Source: Draconibacterium aestuarii | GTDB lineage: Bacteria > Bacteroidota > Bacteroidia > Bacteroidales > Prolixibacteraceae | Assembly (NCBI GenBank): GCA_026671195.1 | Contig: JAPOHD010000027.1 | Coordinates: 434,001-498,000 of the forward strand | Reading direction: 5' to 3' | Length of the DNA: 64,000 bases | Shown: positions 26,524-36,818 of the stretch, piece after piece | How positions within the stretch are numbered: position 1 is the stretch's first letter | Layout of the letters: each line of letters starts with the position of its first letter | Translations under genes and position numbers: made by a program | The notes under the pieces: model-generated | The model's input: the letters and a program-made list of their open reading frames with translations, nothing else | Databases searched by the model: none | What the model was told of the DNA's origin: nothing

Positions 26524-26901
26524 CTATTCTTCCTTCTTCGGAGTCGAGGTGAGGGGCGTGTTTTCGTCCAATCCGTCGCGAATTTCTATTAATTCTTGTC
26601 TGATATCTTCCAGCCGTTTTACAATTTCGTAGTTTTCAATTGTTTCGTCGCGGTTTTCCTTAAGTTTCTTTTTGGCTCCTTTAATGGTTAACCCGCGTGT
26701 TTTTACCAGATAATGAATAAATCGAATTGTCTCAATATCCTTGGGTGTAAACAGCCGGTTTCCCTTTTTATTTTTATACGGTTTTAAGTTCTCGAACTCA
26801 TTTTCCCAATAACGAATAGTAGGCGTACCTACATCCATCATTTTGGCTACTTCGCCAATGGAATAGTAAATCTTTTCTATTTTGGGCTTTTTGTAGGGCA
26901 C
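26524..26901 (-). CDS. MerR-family transcriptional regulator
   Basis: A 125-residue regulator with an N-terminal winged helix: YYSIGEVAKMMDVGTPTIRYWENEF (quoted across the helix-turn-helix, about 12-36), then GNRLFTPKDIETIRFIHYL and a short coiled coil. It lacks an obvious effector domain or metal-binding cysteines. Such short MerR proteins beside Nif3 and M23 peptidases are common in Bacteroidota; the targets are unknown. Confidence 0.85.
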   Translation of the reverse strand: MPYKKPKIEKIYYSIGEVAKMMDVGTPTIRYWENEFENLKPYKNKKGNRLFTPKDIETIRFIHYLVKTRGLTIKGAKKKLKENRDETIENYEIVKRLEDIRQELIEIRDGLDENTPLTSTPKKEE

Positions 26902-26990
26902 AGTTTTCCTGTTCTTATTTACGAGGGAAAAATAATAAAACCGTGTTTAAAAAACTAATGAATTATAATCTGCACCATAAAATGAATATA

Positions 26991-27971
26991 TTAATCTAAT
27001 GATTGTCCAATATTCGATGAAATCGCAATCATTTTATCATATTCCTGAGGAGTAAGGTCTTTAAACATATAATAAGCCGGATTCACTTTTTTGCCGTTTT
27101 TATGTACTTCGTAATGTAAGTGCGGAGCGGTCGATCCTCCAGAGTTTCCAACATAACCAATAATTTCACCTCGTTTTACCTTTTGCCCGCGTTTAACATT
27201 AAATCCATTTAAATGGCCATACACCGTTTCGTAACCATAGCCATGGTCCAATTTAATATGCAGACCTAAACCAACGCGGCTTCTGTTCGATCCCGTAATC
27301 TCTTTGATTTCACCATCGCCGGTTGCAAAAATAGGAGTGCCAATAGGAGCTGTAAAGTCTTGGCCCCAATGCATTTTACGAACTTTGTAGATTGGGTGGA
27401 TACGATACCCCCATCCGCTTGAAATTCTTTTCAAATCTTTATTGGTGATGGGTTGAATTGCCGGAAGCGCGGCCAGCATTTTTTCTTTATTTAGCGCGAG
27501 TTTTAATACTTCGTCGTACGATTTTGATTGAATATAGGCTTCTTTTGAAACAACATCGAGTTTTTTTGCCGTTTCAATTACCAGATCGGCATTGCTTAGG
27601 CCTTCAAGATGCGAATATTTGTTGCTTCCACCAAAGCCGGCTTTCCGAACTGTTGATGGAATTGGTTCCGCTTCAAAAATTACCCGGTAAATATTATCGT
27701 CGCGTTGCTGAAGTTCAGATAAAACGTTTTCTATCTTATTCAAATCTTTCGATAACAATTCGTATTGGGTTAGTAGTTGTTTGTTCTCCCTTTTTATGGC
27801 CTTTGATCTTGGTGTTTCGTAAAAGTTTACAAACAGTACAACCATAATCAGGGCTAAAGCAAAACTACTGGAAAAGTAGGTGATCCACTTCCATATTCGT
27901 GCTTTCAGGGTAAGACCTACAGTTTCATAACTGAGGGTTTCCGGATTAAATTTATATTTTTTCTTTGCCAT
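26991..27971 (-). CDS. M23 family metallopeptidase, membrane-anchored
   Basis: A 326-residue protein. A short cytoplasmic N-terminus is followed by one membrane span (about 29-50), a coiled coil (about 58-95) and a C-terminal LytM/M23 domain. Zinc ligands are in MHWGQDFTAPIGTP and PHLHYEVHKNGKKVNP, with the intervening YGHLNGFNVKRGQKV. It should cleave peptidoglycan stem peptides or act as a regulator of cell-wall hydrolysis in the periplasm. Confidence 0.9.
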   Translation of the reverse strand: MAKKKYKFNPETLSYETVGLTLKARIWKWITYFSSSFALALIMVVLFVNFYETPRSKAIKRENKQLLTQYELLSKDLNKIENVLSELQQRDDNIYRVIFEAEPIPSTVRKAGFGGSNKYSHLEGLSNADLVIETAKKLDVVSKEAYIQSKSYDEVLKLALNKEKMLAALPAIQPITNKDLKRISSGWGYRIHPIYKVRKMHWGQDFTAPIGTPIFATGDGEIKEITGSNRSRVGLGLHIKLDHGYGYETVYGHLNGFNVKRGQKVKRGEIIGYVGNSGGSTAPHLHYEVHKNGKKVNPAYYMFKDLTPQEYDKMIAISSNIGQSLD

Positions 27972-28060
27972 AAAAAGGCTGGTTTTTTTTTCTTTTTAAA
28001 AATGATTAATTAAATCCTATAACTTTACACCGATTTTAAAAATCGTCATTATTTAAACCG

Positions 28061-28068
28061 CAAATGTA
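28061..28068 (-). promoter_or_regulatory. Candidate -7 promoter element for the M23 peptidase gene (TACATTTG)
   Basis: TACATTTG on the minus strand matches TAnnTTTG, about 90 bp upstream of the M23 start, in the divergent region with alaS. A small palindrome (CGATTTT...AAAATCG, 28031-28045) lies in the predicted leader. Confidence 0.4.
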
Positions 28069-28148
28069 AGTAAATAACTCATAAACAGTTTATTTGTTTT
28101 CTTTGCATTGGAATTTTTTAACAGAATTATAAAATACACAGACGGAAA

Positions 28149-30770
28149 ATGAAGACTTCTAAAGAGATACGTAAAGCTTTTCTCGACTTTTTTACCGGGA
28201 AAGAACACCAGATTGTAAATTCGGCACCAATGGTTGTTAAAGGCGATCCAACCCTGATGTTTACGAATGCAGGAATGAATCAGTTTAAGGATCAGTTTTT
28301 AGGGAATGAACCTGTAAAGTATCCTCGTGTTGCCGATACTCAGAAGTGTTTGCGTGTTTCCGGAAAACATAATGACCTTGAAGAAGTTGGTTTGGATACC
28401 TACCATCATACCATGTTCGAAATGTTGGGAAACTGGTCGTTTGGCGACTACTTTAAAAAGGAAGCCATCGATTGGGCATGGGAGTTTTTGGTTACTGAAA
28501 TGGGAATTGACAAAGACAGTTTGTATGCCACCGTTTTTGAAGGAAGTGCAGACGATAATCAGGAACGCGACAATGAAGCGGCCGGTTATTGGGAGCAGTA
28601 TTTGCCAAAAGATCGAATTCTGAACGGAAATAAAAAAGATAACTTTTGGGAAATGGGCGAAACCGGACCTTGCGGACCCTGTTCCGAAGTACATGTTGAT
28701 ATTCGTTCGGAAGAAGAACGTGCAAAAGTGCCGGGTAAAGACCTTGTAAACATGGATCATCCGCAGGTTATCGAAATCTGGAACCTTGTATTTATTCAGT
28801 TTAACCGAAAAGCTAACGGAAGCCTTGAGAATTTGCCCGATAAACACGTGGACACCGGAATGGGTTTCGAGCGTTTGTGTATGGTTTTGCAAGGCGTGCA
28901 GTCGAATTACGATACCGATGTTTTTCAGAATACCATTGCTGAACTTGGAAAATTATGCAATAAAAAATATGGTGAAGATGAAAAAACGGATATTGCCATG
29001 CGTGTTATTGCAGATCACTTGCGTGCAGTTGCTTTTGCCATTGCCGACGGACAATTGCCTTCGAATAACAAAGCCGGTTATGTAATTCGCCGTATTTTAC
29101 GTCGTGCTGTACGTTACGGATATACTTTCCTGGGTTTTAAAGAAGCATTTATTTACAAATTGGTTGAGGCTTTAAAAGGAAACATGGGCGATGCTTTTCC
29201 TGAAATTGTTGGTCAGCAGCAACTGATTGAAAAAGTAATTAAAGAAGAGGAAGAGTCGTTTTTACGTACACTTTCAACCGGAATAAAATTATTAGACGAT
29301 ATTATTGTAAAAGCAAAAAAAGATAATCTTTCAGAAATTGCAGGAAAGGATGCTTTTGTTCTTTACGATACTTTTGGATTTCCCTTGGATTTAACGGAAC
29401 TGATTGCCCGGGAAAATAACCTGGGTGTTGATGAAAATAGTTTTGTAATTGAAATGCAGGCTCAAAAAGATCGGTCGAGAAATGCTGCGGCACAGGAAAC
29501 CGACGATTGGGTTGAATTAAGAAAAATAGAGCAGACCGAATTTTTAGGCTACGACAAACTGGAAGCTGAAATCAGAATTGCTCGCTACCGTAAAGTTACA
29601 CAAAAGAAAAAATCATTTTTCCAGCTTGTTTTCGATCAAACACCATTTTATGGTGAGTCGGGAGGCCAGGTTGGTGACACCGGTTACATTGAATTTGAAG
29701 GAGTAAAGACGCCAGTTTTTGATACGCAAAAAGAAAATAACCTGATCGTTCATTTGGTTGAAAAATTACCAGAGAACCCCAGCGAATATTTTACTGCATC
29801 TGTAAATACAGTTCGCCGGGCCACCATTGCGAACAACCACACAGCAACGCACTTGTTGCATGCTGCCTTGCGCGAAGTGTTGGGGATGCATGTTGAACAA
29901 AAAGGTTCGTTGGTGAATGCCGATCATTTACGTTTCGATTTTTCGCATTTTCAGAAATTAACTGATGAAGAGATTAAACGAGTTGAACAGATTGTAAACG
30001 AAAAAATTCGGTTGAATTCTGCCTTGGAGGAAAACCGGGCCATGCCAATTGAGGATGCAAAAGAAAGCGGTGCCATGATGCTTTTTGGCGAAAAATATGG
30101 AGATGCTGTTCGTGTTATTAAATTTGGCGAATCGGTAGAATTATGTGGAGGTACGCATGTTAAAGCAACCGGACAGATTGGGATGCTGAAAATTGTTTCG
30201 GAAAGTGCCATTGCAGCAGGTGTGCGTCGTATTGAAGCCATTACTGCGGCTCGGGCTGAAAAATTTATTAATGACCAGCTAGACTTATTGGAAAGTATTA
30301 AAGAAGCATTAAAAGGATCGAAAGATGTGCTGGGTAGTGTGGTAAGTTTAACCAAACAAAACACAGAGCTTTCAAAACAAATTGAAAATTTTCAGCGTGA
30401 AAATCTTAAAATCGTTAAAGCCAATTTAAAGAGTAAGATTTTGATGGAAAACGGTGTAAATATCATCGCCGATAAAATTGTAATTGAGAATGCAGCTTTG
30501 GTAAAAGATCTGGCCTTTCAGTTGAAAGGAGAAGTTGAGAATCTTTTTCTGGTAATTGGCGCAGAGGTTAACGGCAAACCTAATTTAACGATTATGATTT
30601 CGGATAATATTGTTGCTGAAAAAGGATTAAATGCCGGGCAAATTGTACGCGAGGCCGGACGAGAAATTAAGGGCGGCGGCGGCGGCCAGCCTTTTTACGC
30701 AACTGCAGGTGGTAAAGATGTTGCCGGTTTGCAGGCTGCCATTGAAAAGGCACTTTCGTTTTTGCAGTAA
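28149..30770 (+). CDS. alaS: Alanyl-tRNA synthetase
   Basis: An 873-residue complete AlaRS. The class II catalytic core is at the N-terminus: [47 protein letters not shown] and DTGMGFERL. The editing domain carries the zinc residues [12 protein letters not shown] and the CGGTH motif ([13 protein letters not shown]). The C-terminal oligomerisation/DHHA1 domain ends [14 protein letters not shown]. It charges tRNA-Ala. The length is normal for bacteria. Confidence 0.97.
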   Translation: MKTSKEIRKAFLDFFTGKEHQIVNSAPMVVKGDPTLMFTNAGMNQFKDQFLGNEPVKYPRVADTQKCLRVSGKHNDLEEVGLDTYHHTMFEMLGNWSFGDYFKKEAIDWAWEFLVTEMGIDKDSLYATVFEGSADDNQERDNEAAGYWEQYLPKDRILNGNKKDNFWEMGETGPCGPCSEVHVDIRSEEERAKVPGKDLVNMDHPQVIEIWNLVFIQFNRKANGSLENLPDKHVDTGMGFERLCMVLQGVQSNYDTDVFQNTIAELGKLCNKKYGEDEKTDIAMRVIADHLRAVAFAIADGQLPSNNKAGYVIRRILRRAVRYGYTFLGFKEAFIYKLVEALKGNMGDAFPEIVGQQQLIEKVIKEEEESFLRTLSTGIKLLDDIIVKAKKDNLSEIAGKDAFVLYDTFGFPLDLTELIARENNLGVDENSFVIEMQAQKDRSRNAAAQETDDWVELRKIEQTEFLGYDKLEAEIRIARYRKVTQKKKSFFQLVFDQTPFYGESGGQVGDTGYIEFEGVKTPVFDTQKENNLIVHLVEKLPENPSEYFTASVNTVRRATIANNHTATHLLHAALREVLGMHVEQKGSLVNADHLRFDFSHFQKLTDEEIKRVEQIVNEKIRLNSALEENRAMPIEDAKESGAMMLFGEKYGDAVRVIKFGESVELCGGTHVKATGQIGMLKIVSESAIAAGVRRIEAITAARAEKFINDQLDLLESIKEALKGSKDVLGSVVSLTKQNTELSKQIENFQRENLKIVKANLKSKILMENGVNIIADKIVIENAALVKDLAFQLKGEVENLFLVIGAEVNGKPNLTIMISDNIVAEKGLNAGQIVREAGREIKGGGGGQPFYATAGGKDVAGLQAAIEKALSFLQ

Positions 30771-30867
30771 CAATAGTTGTGTTATATGATTAAAGCGAAA
30801 ATCTGTTTCGTTTTAATGAAACGAGTAACAGATTCCTCATTTATTTAGGGGTGACAGGAAATAAAAG

Positions 30868-30912
30868 GACCCGTTTTGTATTTATAAAATAATACAAAAC
30901 GGGTCGCTTTGT
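30868..30912 (+). terminator. Strong terminator between alaS and the cytochrome c assembly gene
   Basis: GACCCGTTTTGTATT (30868-30882) pairs perfectly with AATACAAAACGGGTC (30891-30905) over 15 bp with an 8-nt loop, followed by GCTTTGTTTT. It should separate alaS from the following gene. Confidence 0.85.
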
Positions 30913-31018
30913 TTTAGCTCTTTTTTTGAATTGTTCTAAATAAGCACTATTTTCAGCCTCTTAATATTTAAATAATTTTCCGATGCCACATTCGGTTTTC
31001 GGTCTAAATTTTCGCAGA

Positions 31019-34000
31019 ATGAGAAAATTATATTCTTTTATAACTTCCCTGCCATTTATGGCTTTTTTATTTCTTGCACTCGCTTTCTCTATGGCAATTG
31101 CCACTTTTGTGGAAAGTAGTTATGGTACATCAACCGCCCGCGCACTGGTATACAACCGACACTGGTTTGAGTTGCTTTGGGCTTTGTTTGCCCTGAATTT
31201 GATAAACAATCTTATCCGGTATAAATTTTTTACGAGAAAGCGGTTAACGTTGGGTTTGTTTCATATTGCTTTTATTGTAATGATTTTGGGCGCTGCAATT
31301 ACCCGTTATTTTAGTTTTGAAGGAGTAATGCACATTCGCGAAAACCAGAGTGCCGACTTTATTCTTTCTTCCGAAGATTATTTTTATGCAGGTTTCGAAA
31401 GAGTAGAAAAAGTTGATGTAGTCCGTTTTTCAGAACTTACACCAAAACAATTTTCAGCAAAATTCGATGTTAACGGGCAAAAGGTAAAAGTTAAGGCAGT
31501 TGGTTTTATTCAAGATGCTGAACGAAAAGCCATTGTTTCAGAAACAGGCGAACCTGTTATCGATTTTGTGTTTTCAGCTCCCGGAGGGGAAGGAATGCAA
31601 TCCTTTTCATTCAGAAAAGGAGATGTGTTGGATTATCCTGGTTTTTCGGCCGGATTTGATGTAAGTGATAAAAGAGTGATTAACTTTTTTATGCAGGGGG
31701 ACGAACTGTTTATGACTTCCAATGCCCAGCTTGAAGAAACTACAATGGCAACGCAGGAAACAATGGCATTTTCTCCCGGCGACACCATTCCGGTGAAACC
31801 CATGTTTTTGTACGGGTATAGCAATTTTCGTTTTTTAGTTCGGAGTTTTATGTCAAAAGCCACGTTTACAGCGGTGAAAAGTCAGGTTGAAACACGCGAG
31901 GATGCAGTTCTAATTCAAATTTCTGACGGCCTAAAACAGCAAACAGTGCCCGTATTTGGTCACTCAGGAGTAGAGCCGGATACGGTTCGTGTTCCACTTG
32001 GCAATAGCACATTAAAACTGGCTTACGGCGCATTGTCAGTCACAGTTCCTTTTAGTATTTATTTAAAAGAATTCGAGTTGGAGCGTTATCCGGGATCGAA
32101 GTCACCGTCGTCGTTTGCCAGCGAGGTTGTGTTAAAAGACAATGAAAAAGGAATCAACAAAGAGATTCGCATTTTTATGAATAATACATTAAAACATCGC
32201 GGGTATAAATTTTTTCAGTCGTCTTACGATGTCGACGAGCAGGGAACTATTCTTTCGGTTAACCACGATTTTTGGGGCACCTGGATATCGTATCTGGGCT
32301 ATGCGCTTATGATAATCGGATTTATAACCTCTCTGGTAAATAAAGGTTCGTATTTTCAATATCTGGTTAGAAAATTAAAAGAAAGTTCAGCTAAAACCGT
32401 TCTGCTGATCATTCTGTTTAGTGGATTGGTTTTTTCAGGATCGGCACAAACAGGTGTGGGAGCTGCTATTCCGGCGGTGGATAAAAATGTAGTTAAAGAG
32501 TTTAGCAAACTATGGACACAAGGCGTTGACGGAAGAATTGAGCCGGTTTCAACATTAAGCAGCGAAATCGTTCGTAAAGTTAGTCGTAAATCAAGCCTTT
32601 TCGGCAAATCATCGGATGAGGTGGTTTTAAGTATGATGGCTTATCCTGAAATTTGGCGGTCGATGCCCATAATAAAGGTGTCGAATAAAACTTTAGCAGC
32701 CTCGCTGGGAGCAAAAAATAAATACATAACAGTTCAGTCGCTTTTTGATGAGCAGGGGAATTATAAAATTTCGGATGCTGTTCGGGCTGCTTATGCAAAA
32801 GCACCAGCGTTTCGAAATCGGGTTGAGAAAGAATATATCTATGTCGACGAGCGTGTTAACATCTGTTTTATGGTTTTCCAGGGATCAATGTTTCATTTAT
32901 TTCCACGGGCTAACAAAGAAGATGTCTGGTACTCGCCGGGAGCAAAGGCACTGGAATACTCCGATGGCGATTCATTGTTTATACAGAGTGGTTTTCAGCT
33001 TTTGATGCAATCCGCTATCGAAAATAATAATGCAGATGCAGTGCAGGTGTTAGCTGCAATTGCGAATTTTCAGAAGAAATATGGTGCGGATTTATTGCCT
33101 TCAGAAACAAAAAAGAACGCAGAGATGGTGTTTAACAATCTTAATCCTTTTAAACGAATATTCCCTTTTTATTTACTTTTTGGATTTTTGTTGTTATTGG
33201 TGCTTTTTGTAAATATTTTCAGGCAAAAACAGTTGCCCCGGTTTTTACGCATTTCGTTCTTTGGTCTAATAATATTAATGTTCCTGGTACATACACTCGG
33301 TTTAATTTTACGCTGGTATATTTCGGGTCATGCCCCCTGGAGTAATGGATACGAGTCGGTAGTTTATGTGGCCTGGGCAGCTATGTTGGCCGGTCTGGTT
33401 TTAGGACGAAAATACCCATTAGTAGTTGGTACGGCTGCTTTTCTTTCAGGTATTTCACTGTTTGTCGCTCACCTGAGCTGGATGAATCCTGAAGTTACCA
33501 ACCTGGTTCCGGTTTTAAAATCATATTGGCTAACTATTCACGTAGCGATTATTACCGCAAGTTATGGTTTTATTGGTTTGAGCATGTTCCTGGGTATTTT
33601 GGTGATGATTTTAATTGTAATGCGAAATAAGATCAACCAGAAAAAGGTTAGCGGTTTTATCGATCAACTAACCACTATTAACGAAATGTCGGCAACGGTT
33701 GGGTTGTATTTTCTAACCATCGGTACATTTCTGGGAGGAATTTGGGCAAACGAAAGTTGGGGGCGTTACTGGGGTTGGGATCCAAAAGAAACCTGGTCGT
33801 TGATTACTGTTGTGATTTATTCGTTTGTGGTTCATATGCGTTTAATTCCTTCCTTAAAAGGAGTCTACAATTATAATGTTGCATCAATAATTAGTTTCGC
33901 TTCGGTACTGATGACCTATTTTGGAGTAAATTATTACCTCACCGGATTGCACTCATACGGGAAAGGGGTAGCTGATGGTGTAAATCCAGCTTTTCCTGCA

Positions 34001-34081
34001 ATAATTATTGTATTGGCCGGTTTAATGATTTGGGCCTATATTAAAGATTCGAAATACGAAAAAGAGAACATTGATGAATAG
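31019..34081 (+). CDS. Cytochrome c biogenesis protein, ResB-CcsA (system II) fusion
   Basis: A 1020-residue fusion. The N-terminal part is ResB-like: membrane spans at about 10-30 and 50-65, IATFVESSYGTSTARALVY, a large periplasmic domain and a span near 440. A short hydrophobic segment then leads into a periplasmic linker. The C-terminal CcsA part has many spans, HTLGLILRWYISGHAPWSNGYES (quoted across the first His motif, about 760-782), and the tryptophan-rich heme-handling motif WGRYWGWDPKETWSL (about 911-925). System II exports and attaches heme to apocytochromes c. ATG 31019 was chosen because ResB homologs start just before the first span; an in-frame ATG lies 36 bp upstream. Confidence 0.92.
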   Translation: MRKLYSFITSLPFMAFLFLALAFSMAIATFVESSYGTSTARALVYNRHWFELLWALFALNLINNLIRYKFFTRKRLTLGLFHIAFIVMILGAAITRYFSFEGVMHIRENQSADFILSSEDYFYAGFERVEKVDVVRFSELTPKQFSAKFDVNGQKVKVKAVGFIQDAERKAIVSETGEPVIDFVFSAPGGEGMQSFSFRKGDVLDYPGFSAGFDVSDKRVINFFMQGDELFMTSNAQLEETTMATQETMAFSPGDTIPVKPMFLYGYSNFRFLVRSFMSKATFTAVKSQVETREDAVLIQISDGLKQQTVPVFGHSGVEPDTVRVPLGNSTLKLAYGALSVTVPFSIYLKEFELERYPGSKSPSSFASEVVLKDNEKGINKEIRIFMNNTLKHRGYKFFQSSYDVDEQGTILSVNHDFWGTWISYLGYALMIIGFITSLVNKGSYFQYLVRKLKESSAKTVLLIILFSGLVFSGSAQTGVGAAIPAVDKNVVKEFSKLWTQGVDGRIEPVSTLSSEIVRKVSRKSSLFGKSSDEVVLSMMAYPEIWRSMPIIKVSNKTLAASLGAKNKYITVQSLFDEQGNYKISDAVRAAYAKAPAFRNRVEKEYIYVDERVNICFMVFQGSMFHLFPRANKEDVWYSPGAKALEYSDGDSLFIQSGFQLLMQSAIENNNADAVQVLAAIANFQKKYGADLLPSETKKNAEMVFNNLNPFKRIFPFYLLFGFLLLLVLFVNIFRQKQLPRFLRISFFGLIILMFLVHTLGLILRWYISGHAPWSNGYESVVYVAWAAMLAGLVLGRKYPLVVGTAAFLSGISLFVAHLSWMNPEVTNLVPVLKSYWLTIHVAIITASYGFIGLSMFLGILVMILIVMRNKINQKKVSGFIDQLTTINEMSATVGLYFLTIGTFLGGIWANESWGRYWGWDPKETWSLITVVIYSFVVHMRLIPSLKGVYNYNVASIISFASVLMTYFGVNYYLTGLHSYGKGVADGVNPAFPAIIIVLAGLMIWAYIKDSKYEKENIDE

Positions 34082-34372
34082 TTCTGATTTGAGAATCTGA
34101 TTAAAATTATCGATTTCAATTACTAAGTAAAAATTTGCACTAAAAGTTGCTCGTTATTTCATATTTATGAGTTGAAAAATGGGGTGTTGTTTTTTAATTT
34201 TTAGAACATATTGCTCTGAAATTCGATCCACGCACCTGTAATATCGTGAAAATAAGGGTGATGCAATTGTTTAAAATGCATCTAAATAAGCCTGTCACTC
34301 AATCTCATAATTGTTTTGTAAAAAAGTGATGCAACAAAACTCTTATATTTCGTCGTTTTTTAAAATTGAAAT

Positions 34373-36163
34373 ATGGGACATACAGTTACACGCACTTTTG
34401 ATATCCTTGAACTAGCCTTAAACGAATTTCCTAGAGAAGATGCCTTAGGGGGCAAAAAAGATGGTAAATGGTATACTTATTCAACTGATGAGTACAATAA
34501 CAAATCGCAGCAGTTTGCTTTGGGGTTACTTGCTTTGGGTTTAAAAAAAGGTGATAAAGTGGCCACTGTAACAACCAACCGACCGGAATGGAATTTTGCT
34601 GACATGGGAATGGCCATGGTTGGAGTAGTGCATGTCCCTATTTATCCAACCTTAGGAGAGGATGAATACAAATACATTTTAAAACATGCCGAAGTAAAAA
34701 TTTTATTAGTGGGCGACAAAAAACTTTATGAAAACCTGGTTCCTTTAGCAAATATGCTCGATGGGCTGGATATCGTATATACATTTGATGAAGTTGACCG
34801 TGCCAAAAACTACAAGGAAATTCTTGATTTGGGCGAAGCAAAAAGAAAAGATTTTGAACCCGAATTGGAAGCGTTGAAAAGATCGATTACACCCGAAGAT
34901 TTAGCTACCTTAATTTATACTTCTGGAACAACCGGGGTGCCAAAAGGAGTAATGCTAACTCATAATAATTTGGTGTCGAATTTTACAACTCATGCAAAAA
35001 TGCATAACCTTGGAAAAGATCACCGGGTGATTAGCTTTTTACCACTTTGCCACGTATATGAACGGAGTGTAAACTATCATTTTCAATACAAAGGAATGGG
35101 AGTTTATTACGTTGGTAACCTATCTCAAATTGTTTCAGCAATAAAAGAGATTAAACCACACATGTTTAACTCCGTACCACGTTTACTCGAAAAAGTTTAC
35201 GATGGTTTTATTGCGAAAGGAAAAGAGTTGAGCGGCATTAAAAAATCGATTTACTTTTGGGCATTGAATTTAACACGACATTTTGAGTACAATAAAAAAT
35301 ATGGCCCACTACTGAGCTTGAAAATTAAGATTGCCGACAAGTTGATTTATTCAAAATGGCGAGAAGCTTTAGGGGGAAATATTGTATATATTGTTTCGGG
35401 CGGAGCAGCATTGCAGCCGCGAATTGCCCGTGTTTTGGGGATGTCGAAAATGTATAACCTGGAAGGATACGGATTAACCGAAACATCGCCGGTGATTGCC
35501 GTAAACAATCCGGCTTTAAATGAGATGAGAATAGGAACTGTTGGTCCCGTTCTTGATGGGTGCCAGGTGAAAATTGCAAGCGACGGTGAAATTTTGTGTA
35601 AAGGCCCGGGGGTGATGAAAGGTTACTACAAAGCCCCGGAACTTACCGACGAAGTGATTGATGAAAACGGTTGGTTTCATACCGGCGATATTGGTGTTTT
35701 GGAAGATGACAAATACCTGAAAATTACCGACAGGAAAAAGGAGATATTTAAACTATCGGGCGGAAAATATATTGCACCTCAGATGATCGAGAATAAATTG
35801 AAAACGTCGCAATTGATAGAACAGGTGATGGTAATTGGAGCCAACGAAAAATTTGCCAGTGCTCTTATTTCTCCTTGTTTCCCAATTTTACACGATTGGG
35901 CAGCGGAACACAAAATTCATTTCGAAGAAAATAAAGATTTAATTAAGAATCCGGTGGTTGTAAGTAAATTGCAGAAAGAAGTAGCTAAAATAAACAAAAC
36001 ACTGGGAACACACGAACAAATTAGCCGAATAAGGTTAGTTTGCGAGGAGTGGACACCAAGCTCGGGAGAATTATCGCCAACTCTTAAACTTCGACGAAAT
36101 ATGGTTGCCGTGAAGTACAGGCAATTAATTGAAGATATTTATTCGGTTGGAAAAAGCTACTAG
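34373..36163 (+). CDS. Long-chain fatty acid--CoA ligase (AMP-forming)
   Basis: A 596-residue acyl-CoA synthetase of the FadD/Faa1-like class. The AMP-binding signature LIYTSGTTGVPKGVMLTHNN is at about 180-199, followed by LPLCHVYERSV, GYGLTETSPV and the adenylate/CoA motif GWFHTGDIGVLED...ITDRKKEIFKLSGGKYIAP. It activates fatty acids to acyl-CoA in the cytoplasm for lipid synthesis or degradation. The 291-bp gap upstream contains a small hairpin (GATGCA...TGCATC, 34260-34282) and no recognised gene. Confidence 0.93.
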   Translation: MGHTVTRTFDILELALNEFPREDALGGKKDGKWYTYSTDEYNNKSQQFALGLLALGLKKGDKVATVTTNRPEWNFADMGMAMVGVVHVPIYPTLGEDEYKYILKHAEVKILLVGDKKLYENLVPLANMLDGLDIVYTFDEVDRAKNYKEILDLGEAKRKDFEPELEALKRSITPEDLATLIYTSGTTGVPKGVMLTHNNLVSNFTTHAKMHNLGKDHRVISFLPLCHVYERSVNYHFQYKGMGVYYVGNLSQIVSAIKEIKPHMFNSVPRLLEKVYDGFIAKGKELSGIKKSIYFWALNLTRHFEYNKKYGPLLSLKIKIADKLIYSKWREALGGNIVYIVSGGAALQPRIARVLGMSKMYNLEGYGLTETSPVIAVNNPALNEMRIGTVGPVLDGCQVKIASDGEILCKGPGVMKGYYKAPELTDEVIDENGWFHTGDIGVLEDDKYLKITDRKKEIFKLSGGKYIAPQMIENKLKTSQLIEQVMVIGANEKFASALISPCFPILHDWAAEHKIHFEENKDLIKNPVVVSKLQKEVAKINKTLGTHEQISRIRLVCEEWTPSSGELSPTLKLRRNMVAVKYRQLIEDIYSVGKSY

Positions 36164-36224
36164 TGCGAATAAGAGCAATTAGTTAAAGATACTGGTGCGC
36201 AAGCGCCGCTGAACCAAACTTATA

Positions 36225-36258
36225 AAAAGGCTGCGAGAATTTTCTTGCAGCTTTTTTT
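36225..36258 (+). terminator. Terminator after the acyl-CoA ligase gene
   Basis: AAGGCTGCGAG pairs with CTTGCAGCTTT (two G-T pairs) around a 6-nt loop, followed by a T-run. It lies 62 bp after the stop. Confidence 0.8.
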
Positions 36259-36323
36259 AGTATAAATTGTAATTGTCTTTTCGGTAGCTAAAACAAAAGT
36301 ACTACCTGACTACACAACGAATT

Positions 36324-36764
36324 TTAAAACATTGCCCTATCCCAGGGAATGGCAGCCAAAATTAGCAGAAAACTGATCGTGTAAAAGGTTGCAGCAATCC
36401 GATGTCGTTTCCAGGGAGCCGTATTCTTTTTCGATTTGGCCCTACCGATGTGTGCAAGTGCCAGTGCAATAACCATCATCAAAATATGTTCTATAGCGTA
36501 AAAGCGGAGTTCTGAGTTACGCATTGCAGCGCCAAAATTGGTAAAGGCACTTTGGGTTATGGGACTCACAAATACATAAAGTACCAGCCCGATTAAAAAC
36601 TGTACATCCATAAAAAGTACCAGTAACAGACCTGATAAATTATCGATCTTTTTCCATTCACGTTTGCCAAACCAACCCGAGAATGCCAAAAAAACAGAAA
36701 TTAATAAAGCAAGTAAAACCAACCAGCGTAAACCGTTATGCGAATGTAATAGACCTGAGTACAT
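36324..36764 (-). CDS. Small four-span membrane protein (cytochrome b-like annotation group)
   Basis: A 146-residue inner-membrane protein with four predicted spans. It begins MYSGLLHSHNGLRWLVLLALL, and later has IEHILMMVIALALAHIGRAK and a KRHR loop. Conserved His residues sit at or near the membrane faces (His8, His10, the EH pair and AH). Homologs in Bacteroidota are often labelled cytochrome b, but no full heme-ligand pattern is proved here. Function is open. Confidence 0.6.
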   Translation of the reverse strand: MYSGLLHSHNGLRWLVLLALLISVFLAFSGWFGKREWKKIDNLSGLLLVLFMDVQFLIGLVLYVFVSPITQSAFTNFGAAMRNSELRFYAIEHILMMVIALALAHIGRAKSKKNTAPWKRHRIAATFYTISFLLILAAIPWDRAMF

Positions 36765-36818
36765 ATGTGTATTGTTTATTTTTTGAATTGAAACGTTTAA
36801 CTCGTGTTTTGGTTGAAA

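Noticed and set aside
28299-28892. Long minus-strand open frame of 197 codons
   Set aside because: It lies entirely within alaS on the opposite strand and shows no protein-family features.
34082-34372. Regulatory RNA upstream of the acyl-CoA ligase
   Set aside because: Only a 6-bp hairpin (34260-34282) was found; there is no support for a defined RNA.
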